Positions 21,596 through 29,780 of a stretch of 42,850 nucleotides of DNA are shown one piece after another (position 1 is the first letter of the stretch; each line of letters begins with the position of its first letter). Origin of the DNA: an uncultured Prevotella sp. (GTDB lineage Bacteria; Bacteroidota; Bacteroidia; Bacteroidales; Bacteroidaceae). The translations under genes and the position numbers were made by a program. The stretch covers positions 1 through 42,850 of the forward strand of contig URYG01000001.1 of assembly GCA_900551985.1 (NCBI GenBank), read 5' to 3'. The notes beneath the pieces were generated by a model. It was not told the DNA's origin, ran no database searches, and saw only the letters and a program-made list of their open reading frames with translations.

Positions 21596-24500
21596 ATGTC
21601 ATTTACAAACTTTATAAAGCGCCCGGTACTTTCGACGGTGGTTTCCATCTTCTTCGTCTTGCTGGGTATCATCGGCTTGGTATCGCTGCCTATCGAGCAG
21701 TATCCGAATATCGCGCCGCCTACCATCCAGGTATCTACCACCTATCAGGGTGCTGATGCCCAGACGGTGTTGAACTCAGTCATCGCTCCTCTGGAGGAGA
21801 GTATCAACGGTGTGGAGAACATGACTTACATGACCTCTTCAGCGTCTAACTCTGGTTATGCCAGCATCACCGTTTACTTCAAGCAGGGTTCTGACCCTGA
21901 TATGGCTGCGGTCAACGTACAGAACCGTGTATCTCAGGCGCAGTCTCTGTTGCCTGCCGAGGTTACCAAGGTGGGTGTCACCGTAACCAAGCGTCAGAGT
22001 TCCAACGTAATCATGTTCGCCCTGACCACAGACGATGGCCGCTACGACGACCAGTTTGTTACCAACTACGCCCTGATCAACGTGATTCCTCAGTTGAAGC
22101 GTATCAGTGGTGTGGGTGATGTAAACAGCCCTTCTACCCGTAGTTACTCTATGCGTATCTGGTTGAAGCCAGAGAAGATGAAGGAGTTCGGACTGGTTCC
22201 TTCTGATATTTCCCAGGCTTTGGCAGAGCAGAACATCGAGGCTGCCCCTGGTAGCTTTGGTGAAAGCTCAGATATGCAGTATGAATATACCTTGCGTTAC
22301 AAGGGTCGTTTGAAGACTCCAATGGAGTATGAGAACATCCTCATCAAGAGCAATACTTCCGGTCAGACGCTCCGTCTGGGCGAAGTTGCCAAGATAGAGT
22401 TGGGTGGTTTGCAGTATAACGTAAACCTGCTCAATGATGGTCAGCCTGCCGTGATGGGTATGGTTCAGCAGATTGCCGGTTCCAACGCTACCCAGATTGC
22501 CAGCGACGTGAAGAAGGCTTTGAATGAACTGGAGAAGAGTTATCCTCCAGGGTTGAAGAATGTCATCCTGATGGATGTTACCGAGTTCTTGTTCGCATCT
22601 ATCGAGGAGGTTATCTTCACCTTGATTATCACCCTGGTACTGGTGTTCATCGTAGTGTACATCTTCCTGCAGGACTTCCGTTCTACGCTGATTCCTATGA
22701 TTGCCGTACCTGTGGCTCTGGTCGGTACGTTCCTCTTCCTCTGGATCTTCGGATTCTCCATCAACCTGCTTACGCTGTCCGCCCTTCTGCTGGCGATTGC
22801 GATTGTGGTCGATGATGCCATCGTGGTGGTCGAGGCGGTTCACGCCAAGCTCGACCAGGGTTATAAGAGTGCTCTTACTGCATCTATCGATGCGATGAAC
22901 GAAATCTCCAGCGCCATCATCTCTATTACATTGGTGATGTCTGCCGTGTTCGTTCCTGTGTCATTCATCGGCGGTACTTCCGGTTACTTCTACCGTGAGT
23001 TCGGTGTAACCATGGCTGTATCTATCGTTATTTCGGCCATCAATGCGTTGACTCTGTCACCTGCACTTTGTGCAGTGTTGCTGAAGCCACACGAGGAGGG
23101 TCATGAGAAGAAGATGTCTTTCGTAGACCGTTTCCACGCTGGATTCAACTATCAGTTTGATAAGATTACCAATAAGTATAAGGGTGGTGTCAAGTGGGTT
23201 ATCAACCACGGCATCATCGCTGGTAGCCTCGTGGCTGTCAGTATCGTAGGCTTGGTTGCCCTGATGGGTACTACCAAGACGGGTCTGGTTCCTGATGAGG
23301 ATACCGGTACATTGTTCGCTTGTATCTCTACTGCTCCTGGTACCTCCCAGGAACGCACAGCCGAGGTGGTAAAGCAGGTGGATAAGATGCTGGCTAACAA
23401 CCCAGCCATCGCAACCCGTAATGCAATCATGGGTTATAGCTTCATCGGTGGTGCCGGTTCTAACCAGGGTACCATCATCGTGAAGCTGAAGCCATTCGAG
23501 GAGCGTCCGGGTGGATTCTTCCACCGTATCAAGGCGGCTTGTACAGGTGGCGGCATCGAGGCTCTGTTTGTCAACCCTATGGAATATACTTCTGTATTGG
23601 GTATGATCTACAAGCAGACCGCTACCATCAAGGATGCACAGGTTCTTGCCTTTGCTCCACCTATGATTTCCGGTTTCTCTATGCAGAATGGTATTACCAT
23701 GACTATGCAGGATAAGACCGGTGGTGACTTGAACAAGTTCTATGACAATGTGAAGAAGTTCCTGGCTGAGTTGAACAAGCGTCCTGAGATCCAGACCGCT
23801 CAGACTCAGTATAACCCTAACTATCCTCAGTATATGGTGGATGTGGATGTTGCCAAGACCAAGCAGGCTGGTATCTCTCCATCTTCTGTACTCTCTGTAA
23901 TGCAGGGTTACCTTGGTGGTCTCTACGCATCTAACTTCAATGCCTACGGTAAGCTCTACCGTGTGATGATTCAGGCTGGTCCTGAGAGTCGTATGCGTCC
24001 AGACGATCTGAGCAAGATCTATGTACGTTGTGCTGACGGCACCATGTCTCCGGTAAGCGAGTTCGTGAACTTGAAGAAGGTTTATGGTCCTGCTAACATC
24101 ACACGATTCAACCTGTTTACCTCTATGGATGTCTCTGTAACTCCTAACAGCGGTTACTCTACCGGTGACGGTATGAAGGCGATTGCTGAGGTTGCCAAGG
24201 AGACATTGCCAGAGGGTTACGGCTATGAGTACTCTGGTCTGACCCGTTCTGAGGCTGAGTCAAGCAACTCTACAGGTTTGATCTTCGCACTCTGTATCGT
24301 ATTCGTTTACCTGATCTTGAGTGCCCAGTACGAGAGTTACATCTTGCCATTGTCTGTGGTATTGTCTATCCCATTCGGTTTGGCTGGTGCGTTCATCTTC
24401 ACCAATATCTTCGGTCACTCTAACGATATCTATATGCAGATTTCGTTGATTATGTTGATCGGTCTGTTGGCTAAGAACGCCATCCTGATTGTACAGTTCG

Positions 24501-24862
24501 CCCTCGAGCGTCGTCGTACGGGTATGGCTATCAAGTACTCAGCTATCCTGGGTGCCGGTGCCCGTCTCCGTCCTATCCTGATGACCTCTCTGGCGATGGT
24601 TATCGGTCTGTTGCCTCTGATGTTCGCATCAGGTGTAGGTAAGAATGGTAACCAGACTCTGGGTGCTGCCGCCGTAGGTGGTATGTTGATTGGTACTCTC
24701 TGTCAGATCTTCGTGGTTCCTGCTCTCTTCGCAGTCTTCCAGTGGTTGCAGGAGAAGTTGACTCCATTGAAGTTCGAGGATGAGTTGAACGAGGAGGTAG
24801 CTGCCGAGTTGGAGCAGTATGCCAATGCCGCTCACGACAAGAAGGGTATCGAGAAGAAGTAA
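21596..24862 (+). CDS. RND (HAE1/AcrB-type) efflux pump
   Basis: Inner-membrane proton-drug antiporter of 1,088 residues, about 40 longer than E. coli AcrB. It shows the two-fold RND architecture: TM1 at residues 13-30, a large porter/docking domain, six TM block around 335-490, second periplasmic domain and last TM block 880-1050. The proton relay is intact: VVDDAIVVVEAVHA (two Asp in TM4) and LAKNAILIVQFALERR with the Lys in TM10. N-terminal FIKRPVLSTVVSIF and IAPPTIQVST are HAE1 signatures. It is the middle gene of a tripartite efflux operon. Confidence 0.96.
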   Translation: MSFTNFIKRPVLSTVVSIFFVLLGIIGLVSLPIEQYPNIAPPTIQVSTTYQGADAQTVLNSVIAPLEESINGVENMTYMTSSASNSGYASITVYFKQGSDPDMAAVNVQNRVSQAQSLLPAEVTKVGVTVTKRQSSNVIMFALTTDDGRYDDQFVTNYALINVIPQLKRISGVGDVNSPSTRSYSMRIWLKPEKMKEFGLVPSDISQALAEQNIEAAPGSFGESSDMQYEYTLRYKGRLKTPMEYENILIKSNTSGQTLRLGEVAKIELGGLQYNVNLLNDGQPAVMGMVQQIAGSNATQIASDVKKALNELEKSYPPGLKNVILMDVTEFLFASIEEVIFTLIITLVLVFIVVYIFLQDFRSTLIPMIAVPVALVGTFLFLWIFGFSINLLTLSALLLAIAIVVDDAIVVVEAVHAKLDQGYKSALTASIDAMNEISSAIISITLVMSAVFVPVSFIGGTSGYFYREFGVTMAVSIVISAINALTLSPALCAVLLKPHEEGHEKKMSFVDRFHAGFNYQFDKITNKYKGGVKWVINHGIIAGSLVAVSIVGLVALMGTTKTGLVPDEDTGTLFACISTAPGTSQERTAEVVKQVDKMLANNPAIATRNAIMGYSFIGGAGSNQGTIIVKLKPFEERPGGFFHRIKAACTGGGIEALFVNPMEYTSVLGMIYKQTATIKDAQVLAFAPPMISGFSMQNGITMTMQDKTGGDLNKFYDNVKKFLAELNKRPEIQTAQTQYNPNYPQYMVDVDVAKTKQAGISPSSVLSVMQGYLGGLYASNFNAYGKLYRVMIQAGPESRMRPDDLSKIYVRCADGTMSPVSEFVNLKKVYGPANITRFNLFTSMDVSVTPNSGYSTGDGMKAIAEVAKETLPEGYGYEYSGLTRSEAESSNSTGLIFALCIVFVYLILSAQYESYILPLSVVLSIPFGLAGAFIFTNIFGHSNDIYMQISLIMLIGLLAKNAILIVQFALERRRTGMAIKYSAILGAGARLRPILMTSLAMVIGLLPLMFASGVGKNGNQTLGAAAVGGMLIGTLCQIFVVPALFAVFQWLQEKLTPLKFEDELNEEVAAELEQYANAAHDKKGIEKK

Positions 24863-24889
24863 TAACGCAATGTAACTTCAAAGGAAACA

Positions 24890-26284
24890 ATGAAAAAGAA
24901 TTTAAATATCATCATATTGGGTCTCGCAGCGCTCTCTCTGAGCAGCTGCAAGACTCTCTACGGAAAATATGAGCGTCCTGACGTGAAGACCAGCGGTATC
25001 GTTCGCGATGTAGCTTCTGATACAGATACTTTGGCTGTAAAGGATACTACTACCTTCGCCAACATCCCTTGGCGCAGCGTCTTCACCGACCCTCAGCTCC
25101 AGTCGATCATTGAGAAGGGATTGAACAACAATGTCAACCTGCTCAATGCGGCTTTGAACGTGAAGATGGCAGAGGAGCAGCTGAAGTGTGCCAAGTTGGC
25201 ATTCGTGCCTTCTTTGTCTTTCTCTCCTCAGGGAACTATCGCTTCCTGGGATGGTAACGCTGCTACCAAGACTTACAGCTTGCCTGTTACAGCCAGCTGG
25301 ATGGTTGACCTCTTCGGCAACCTGCTCTCTCAGAAGCGCAGTGCCCAGATGGCTCTGCTCCAGTTGCAGGACTATCAGGTATCTGTAAAGACCAACCTCA
25401 TCGCCAACATCGCCAACATGTATTATACCTTGTTGATGCTCGACAAGCAGGTGGAGCTGGTTAACAATATGGAAGGATTGACCAAGGATACCTGGGAAAC
25501 CATGAAGGTGTTGAAGGATACCAAGATTGGTTATCGCGGAACTTCTGTTCAGGCTGCCGAGAGCAACTACTATGCTGTGTTGACTCAGAAGACCGACCTC
25601 TTGCGCCAGATTCGCGAGACAGAGAACTCTTTGAGTCTCCTCATCGGCGACCAGGCACACTCTATCGCCCGTGGCAAGTTGGAGAATCAGAGCCTTCCTT
25701 CTAATTTCTCTACCGGCGTAGGCATCCAGTTGCTCAACAACCGTGCCGATGTTCACGCAGCCGAGATGAATCTGGCTCAGTGCTTCTACGGCGTAGAGAC
25801 TGCCCGCAGCAAGTTCTATCCATCTATCACCATCTCTGGTACAGGTGCATTCACCAACTCTGGTGGTATGGGCATCGTGAACCCAGGTAAGTGGTTGCTT
25901 TCTGCTGTTGGTTCATTGGTTCAGCCAATCTTCCAGAATGGTAGAATCATCGCCGGATTGAAGGTGGCTAAGATGCAGTATGAACAGGCTTACAATACTT
26001 GGCAGAATACCGTACTGAAGGCTGGTAGCGAGGTGAGCAATGCCCTCGTGCTCTACAACTATTCTGACGAGAAGGGTAAGGTGGAGGCTAAGCGCATCGC
26101 CGTACTCGAGCAGAACGTAGAGGATACACGTAAGTTGATGTCAGAGGCTGGCGGTTCTTACCTTGAGGTAATCCAGGCACAGTCTTCACTGCTCAACGTA
26201 CAGCTCTCTAAGGTAGCTGATGACTTCTACAAGATGCAGGCAGTAGTGAATCTCTACTATGCATTGGGTGGAGGAGCTAAGTAA
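24890..26284 (+). CDS. outer-membrane efflux lipoprotein (OprM/TolC type)
   Basis: Channel component of 464 residues for the preceding RND pump. The lipobox LSSC places Cys20 at the mature N-terminus. The outer-membrane efflux protein repeat is visible twice: a first half with WRSVFTDPQLQSIIEKGLNNNVNLLNAALNVKMAEEQLKCAK and a second with IQLLNNRADVHAAEMNLAQCFYGVETARSKFYPSITISG. Its start follows acrB by 27 nt and the end is joined to lpxA by a heptad-repeat spacer, so all four genes are probably one transcript. Confidence 0.94.
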   Translation: MKKNLNIIILGLAALSLSSCKTLYGKYERPDVKTSGIVRDVASDTDTLAVKDTTTFANIPWRSVFTDPQLQSIIEKGLNNNVNLLNAALNVKMAEEQLKCAKLAFVPSLSFSPQGTIASWDGNAATKTYSLPVTASWMVDLFGNLLSQKRSAQMALLQLQDYQVSVKTNLIANIANMYYTLLMLDKQVELVNNMEGLTKDTWETMKVLKDTKIGYRGTSVQAAESNYYAVLTQKTDLLRQIRETENSLSLLIGDQAHSIARGKLENQSLPSNFSTGVGIQLLNNRADVHAAEMNLAQCFYGVETARSKFYPSITISGTGAFTNSGGMGIVNPGKWLLSAVGSLVQPIFQNGRIIAGLKVAKMQYEQAYNTWQNTVLKAGSEVSNALVLYNYSDEKGKVEAKRIAVLEQNVEDTRKLMSEAGGSYLEVIQAQSSLLNVQLSKVADDFYKMQAVVNLYYALGGGAK

Positions 26285-26317
26285 TGTTTAGTGTTAAATA
26301 TTAAATGTTAAGTTATT
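26285..26317 (+). repeat. heptad-repeat spacer between the efflux channel gene and lpxA
   Basis: TGTTTAG, TGTTAAA, TATTAAA and TGTTAAG follow each other in 7-nt register from the channel gene stop to the lpxA ATG. Same period as the GTTCAAA leaders, different sequence. Confidence 0.65.
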
Positions 26318-27100
26318 ATGGCTAGTATAATAAGTCCAAAGGCAGAGGTTTCTCCAAAGGCTAAGATTGGAGACAACTGCAAGATATATCCATTCGTCTA
26401 TATCGAGGACGATGTGGTCATCGGCGACAACTGTACCATCTATCCCTTCGTGAGCATCATGAACGGTACTCGTATGGGTAATAATAATAAGGTGTTCCAG
26501 GCAGCCGTTATCGCTGCCCTCCCACAGGATTTCCATTTTACCGGTGAGGAGAGTGAGGTAGTGATTGGCGACAATAATACCATCCGTGAGAACGTGGTTA
26601 TCAACCGTGGTACTCATGCTGGCGGCAAGACCATTCTGGGCAACAACAACTTCCTGATGGAAGGTGCTCATATCTCTCACGATACAGTTATCGGCAACAA
26701 TTGCGTATTCGGTTATGGTACCAAGATTGCGGGCGACTGCGTGATTGGTAACGGTGTGATCTACTCTACATCTGTAGTAGAGAATGCCAAGACCCGAGTA
26801 GGCGACCTGGCGATGATTCAGGCAGGTACCACCTTCTCAAAGGATGTTCCTCCTTATATCATTGCCGGTGGAAAGCCTGTGAAGTATGCAGGTCCTAACA
26901 CCATCATCATGGAAGCTGCCGAGGTTACCGAGAAGGTTCGCAAGCACATTGCGAATGCCTACCGACTGGTATTCCATGGTCAGACATCCCTCTTCGATGC
27001 CATCAACCAGATCAAGGATCAGGTGCCAGATGGCCCGGAGATTCAGAACATCATCCAGTTCCTGGAGAGTTCAGAGAAGGGTGTCATCACTAAGATGTAG
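26318..27100 (+). CDS. lpxA: acyl-ACP-UDP-N-acetylglucosamine O-acyltransferase homologue
   Basis: Left-handed beta-helix acyltransferase of 260 residues, the family size. The hexapeptide repeats (VVIGDNCTI, KIGDNCKI, VVIGDNNTI, VIGNNCVFG) fill the first two thirds; the catalytic His, equivalent to His125 of E. coli LpxA, is H121 in EGAHISHD; RENVVINRGT and DVPPYIIAGG are conserved; the helical C-terminal domain (VRKHIANAYRLVFHGQ) is present. It is the first step in lipid A biosynthesis, unless this is a paralogue with another nucleotide sugar or acyl chain. The spot after an efflux operon rather than near lpxC/lpxD/fabZ hints at a second copy. Confidence 0.85.
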   Translation: MASIISPKAEVSPKAKIGDNCKIYPFVYIEDDVVIGDNCTIYPFVSIMNGTRMGNNNKVFQAAVIAALPQDFHFTGEESEVVIGDNNTIRENVVINRGTHAGGKTILGNNNFLMEGAHISHDTVIGNNCVFGYGTKIAGDCVIGNGVIYSTSVVENAKTRVGDLAMIQAGTTFSKDVPPYIIAGGKPVKYAGPNTIIMEAAEVTEKVRKHIANAYRLVFHGQTSLFDAINQIKDQVPDGPEIQNIIQFLESSEKGVITKM

Positions 27101-27191
27101 TTTTGATTGGAAGGGTTTAATTCCTTCGTTTACTATTATGTTTAGTTAAAATTCAAGTCATACCTATTTGAATTTTACTCAGTATCTTGGA

Positions 27192-27219
27192 AGGGCTGGC
27201 CGTGAGGTCGGCCCTTTTT
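27192..27219 (+). terminator. terminator after lpxA
   Basis: AGGGCTGGCC and GGTCGGCCCT pair over 10 bp with two wobble pairs around a GTGA loop, followed by TTTTT. It ends the efflux-lpxA operon. Confidence 0.85.
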
Positions 27220-27266
27220 ATGTTTGATATATGGGAGATACAGTTCTTCCGTATAGTAGATAGGGT

Positions 27267-27529
27267 GTTTCCTTATTGGAAGTAGTTACTGCCCTTATAA
27301 GAAATAGGTCTTGCCCTTAAAGGAAAAAGATTCTAGCCTTAATGGAAATCTCCGTTCATAGACGTTGAATGTACGTTCAAAGACGTTGAACGTACATTCA
27401 ACGTCTTTGAACGGCGGTTCAGAACTTATGAACGGAGATTTCTATTAGGCTTATCAACAAATTCTATTAAATGTAGTAACAAATTCATCTTATGATATCC
27501 AAAATCTCTATTAAGGGTAGTCGTAAAAT
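27267..27529. repeat. palindromic array with 22-nt period
   Basis: From about 27267 the sequence can be cut into twelve consecutive units of 22 nt. Units 2-4 share CCTTA-GGAAA; units 5-6 share AGACGTTGAA-GTAC; units 9, 10 and 12 begin CTATTA. The right half resembles the reverse complement of the left. Exact arms: 27345-27360 with 27427-27442 (16 bp) and 27374-27390 with 27397-27413 (17 bp), both centred at 27393.5; an alternative perfect 20-bp stem is 27361-27380 with 27386-27405. Nature unknown: structured RNA, protein-binding array or repeat element. Confidence 0.8.
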
Positions 27530-27639
27530 CAATCTGTTCCATCATCAATCACAAACAATAATATAATCAAGTTCCTTATGCTGCGAATTTCTCTTCCCTT
27601 AATAATTAATTGAATAAATGCAAATAAATGCAATTTTAT

Positions 27640-27670
27640 TTTGTTATCTCTTCGTTTATGTGTATCTTTG
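27640..27670 (+). promoter_or_regulatory. ftsX operon promoter
   Basis: TTTG (27640-27643), exactly 19 nt, TATCTTTG (27663-27670): a textbook Bacteroidetes promoter 53 nt before the ftsX ATG. Confidence 0.88.
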
Positions 27671-27723
27671 CAAACAATTTGGGTAATTACGCCCTTCCGG
27701 TCTGAAAATAAATAGATTTAGAA

Positions 27724-28602
27724 ATGAGAAAGAAACAATATAAGCCTCGTAATCATCGTGGATTGCAGGTTGTTACTTTATGCATCAGCACCGCTATGGT
27801 GCTTGTTTTGTTGGGATTGGTCATCTTTTCCGTATTGATGGGAAGAAACCTCTCTTCCTATGTCAAGGAGAACCTGGTGGTACAGGTGATGCTCGAGCAG
27901 GATGTTACCAATCCTGAGGGCTTGCAGATGTGTAAGCGCCTGAAGGCTCGTCCTTACGTGAAAGGTCTGACCTATATCACCAAGGAGCAGGCTTTGAAGG
28001 AGGCTACCCGTGATCTGGGTACCAATCCTAGCGAATTTGCCGGTGTGAATCCTTTCCAGCCATCTATCGAAATCACGACACAGGCGGATTATGCCAACAA
28101 TGATTCCCTGAAGTGGATTGCCAAGGAGCTGAAAGGCTACTCGCGAGTGACGGAAGTAAGTTATCAGCACGACCTGATTGAGCAGGTGAACAATTCGCTC
28201 ACCAAGATAAGTATCGGTCTCCTTATCGTAGCCGCCCTGCTTACCTTCATCTCGTTCTCGCTTATCAACAATACAGTGAGACTGGGCATCTATGCCCGCC
28301 GATTCTCCATCCATACCATGAAGCTGGTGGGTGCATCTTGGGGCTTCATCCGCAAGCCTTTCATCAAGAGGGCTGTATTGGTAGGTGTGATTGCGGCTTT
28401 GCTTGCCGATGGTTTCCTCGGTGGATGCCTCTATGCCTGGTCGCTTCACGAGCCGGAACTGGTCAATGTGCTCGGCTGGCAGGAGCTTGCCATCACGGGC
28501 GGTTCGGTCTTCCTCTTCGGTATCATCATCACGGCTCTCTGTGCCAGCATCTCGGTGAACAAGTTCCTCAAGATGAAGGCGGGAGACCTGTATAAAATAT
28601 AA
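27724..28602 (+). CDS. ftsX: cell division protein FtsX
   Basis: Membrane permease-like protein of 292 residues that, with FtsE, couples division to peptidoglycan hydrolase activation. One N-terminal span (residues 18-41), an extracellular loop domain with a Y-V-KGL-TYITKEQAL region, and a C-terminal FtsX block with three spans (about 165-185, 215-240, 255-280) including the SFSLINNTVRL and VGASWGFIRKPF motifs. ftsE is not adjacent here. It starts an operon with DUF3098, uppP, truB, queA, folK and the AraC-type gene, as in many Bacteroidetes. Confidence 0.93.
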   Translation: MRKKQYKPRNHRGLQVVTLCISTAMVLVLLGLVIFSVLMGRNLSSYVKENLVVQVMLEQDVTNPEGLQMCKRLKARPYVKGLTYITKEQALKEATRDLGTNPSEFAGVNPFQPSIEITTQADYANNDSLKWIAKELKGYSRVTEVSYQHDLIEQVNNSLTKISIGLLIVAALLTFISFSLINNTVRLGIYARRFSIHTMKLVGASWGFIRKPFIKRAVLVGVIAALLADGFLGGCLYAWSLHEPELVNVLGWQELAITGGSVFLFGIIITALCASISVNKFLKMKAGDLYKI

Positions 28603-28664
28603 ATGAAGAGTGAAGAAACACTCAACATTCAACATTTAACATTCAACATTTAACATTAAATATA
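28603..28664 (+). repeat. heptanucleotide-repeat spacer, ftsX to DUF3098
   Basis: Right after the ftsX stop come ATGAAGAGTGAAGAA (the same 14-nt type unit as at 11040-11085) and then six heptads TCAACAT/TTAACAT/TAAATAT at 28622-28663, ending one base before the next ATG. Plus-strand member of the family seen on the minus strand elsewhere. Confidence 0.8.
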
Positions 28665-28892
28665 ATGGATAAGAAGAATTTAGCATTTGACAAGATGAAC
28701 TTCATCTTGTTGGCAATTGGAATGGCGATTGTCATCATCGGTTTCCTCCTGATGAGCGGCGCAGGCTCTAACGAGCACTCTTTCGATGCTGATATTTTCA
28801 GTACTCGCCGTATTGTAGTGGCACCAACCGTTACCCTGATTGGTTTCCTCTCGATCATCTATGCGGTAATACGCAAGCCAAAGGACGAATAA
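28665..28892 (+). CDS. DUF3098 two-span membrane protein
   Basis: Small 75-residue protein with two membrane segments (about 14-31 and 49-66: MNFILLAIGMAIVIIGFLLMS and VVAPTVTLIGFLSIIYAVI). The FDADIFSTRRIVVAPTV loop between them is characteristic of DUF3098, nearly always found between ftsX and uppP in Bacteroidetes, which points to an envelope role. No function is known. The start follows the heptad leader; a hairpin follows the stop before uppP. Confidence 0.88.
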   Translation: MDKKNLAFDKMNFILLAIGMAIVIIGFLLMSGAGSNEHSFDADIFSTRRIVVAPTVTLIGFLSIIYAVIRKPKDE

Positions 28893-28918
28893 AGCAAGAA
28901 GATAAAGTAAATAAACAA

Positions 28919-28960
28919 GGGAGTTGGCTTTTCAGCTCCCTATATATAATTAAGGTATAA
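28919..28960 (+). promoter_or_regulatory. hairpin plus TATATATAAT-AAGGTATA leader of uppP
   Basis: GGGAGTTG (28919-28926) pairs with CAGCTCCC (28933-28940); TATATATAATTAAGGTATAA follows immediately. It lacks a U-tract, so it is not a clear terminator; it has the same order as the acrA leader. Confidence 0.55.
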
Positions 28961-28979
28961 AAAAATAAATCAGTAATCA

Positions 28980-29777
28980 ATGAATTGGTTTGAAGCTTTA
29001 GTGTTGGGACTCATCCAGGGTCTCACAGAGTATTTGCCAGTAAGTAGTAGTGGTCACTTGGCTATCGGTGCCCATCTGTTTGGCATCAATGGTGAGGATA
29101 ACTTGACTTTTACCATCATGGTGCATGTAGCTACCGTGCTGAGTACATTGGTAATTCTTTGGAAGGAAATCGACTGGATTCTGAAGGGTCTCTTCAAGTT
29201 CCAGATGAATGAGGAAACAAAGTATGCCCTCAATATCGTAATCTCTATGATTCCTGTAGGAGTAGTAGGTCTGTTCTTCAAGGACCAGGTAGAGGAGGTG
29301 TTCGGTTCCGGCTTGCTCATCGTGGGCATCATGCTTCTCGTAACAGCATGTCTTCTTACCTTCTCTTACTTTGCCAAGCCACGCCAGAAGGAGAACATTT
29401 CTCCTCTGCATGCATTCATCATCGGTCTCGGTCAGGCACTTGCTGTATTGCCAGGTCTTTCACGTTCTGGTACTACCATCGCTACCGGTCTTTTGCTGGG
29501 CGACAAGAAGGAGAAGATGGCTCAGTTCTCATTCCTTATGGTGATTCCTCCAATCCTGGGTGAGGCATTGCTCGACCTCTTGAAGGGTCTGAAGGGCGAA
29601 GAGGCTCTTGGCGGCATCGATGCATTCCCTATGATTGTGGGCTTCGTGGCAGCATTCGTATCAGGTTGCTTGGCTTGCAAGTGGATGATCAATATCGTGA
29701 AGAAGGGTAAGTTGGTATATTTCGGTATCTATTGTGCCATTGCAGGTGCCGTTACCATCATCTGTTCATTAATATAA
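28980..29777 (+). CDS. uppP: undecaprenyl-diphosphatase
   Basis: Integral membrane phosphatase recycling the undecaprenyl carrier for peptidoglycan, O-antigen and other polymers; also known as BacA. 265 residues with about eight spans. Both signature motifs are present: QGLTEYLPVSSSGHL near residues 14-28 and LPGLSRSGTTIATGLLLG near 157-174. It sits between DUF3098 and truB; truB starts 3 nt after its stop. Confidence 0.95.
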   Translation: MNWFEALVLGLIQGLTEYLPVSSSGHLAIGAHLFGINGEDNLTFTIMVHVATVLSTLVILWKEIDWILKGLFKFQMNEETKYALNIVISMIPVGVVGLFFKDQVEEVFGSGLLIVGIMLLVTACLLTFSYFAKPRQKENISPLHAFIIGLGQALAVLPGLSRSGTTIATGLLLGDKKEKMAQFSFLMVIPPILGEALLDLLKGLKGEEALGGIDAFPMIVGFVAAFVSGCLACKWMINIVKKGKLVYFGIYCAIAGAVTIICSLI

Positions 29778-29780
29778 TAT

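Larger units (their letters stand above)
27101..27723 (+). other. 623-nt gene-free region between lpxA and ftsX
   Basis: Contents in order: spacer, lpxA terminator (27192-27219), a roughly 260-nt periodic palindrome (27267-27529, separate entry), a low-complexity AT-rich stretch with AATAAATGCAA repeats (27612-27633), and the ftsX promoter (27640-27670). No protein-coding frame is supported. A riboswitch or other known RNA was not recognised. Confidence 0.6.

Noticed and set aside
27267..27529. CRISPR array
   Set aside because: Units are contiguous 22-mers without unique spacers, and they invert about a centre; no cas gene nearby.
27778..28635. Minus-strand open frame opposite ftsX
   Set aside because: Shadow; ftsX has spans and motifs in the right order on the plus strand.
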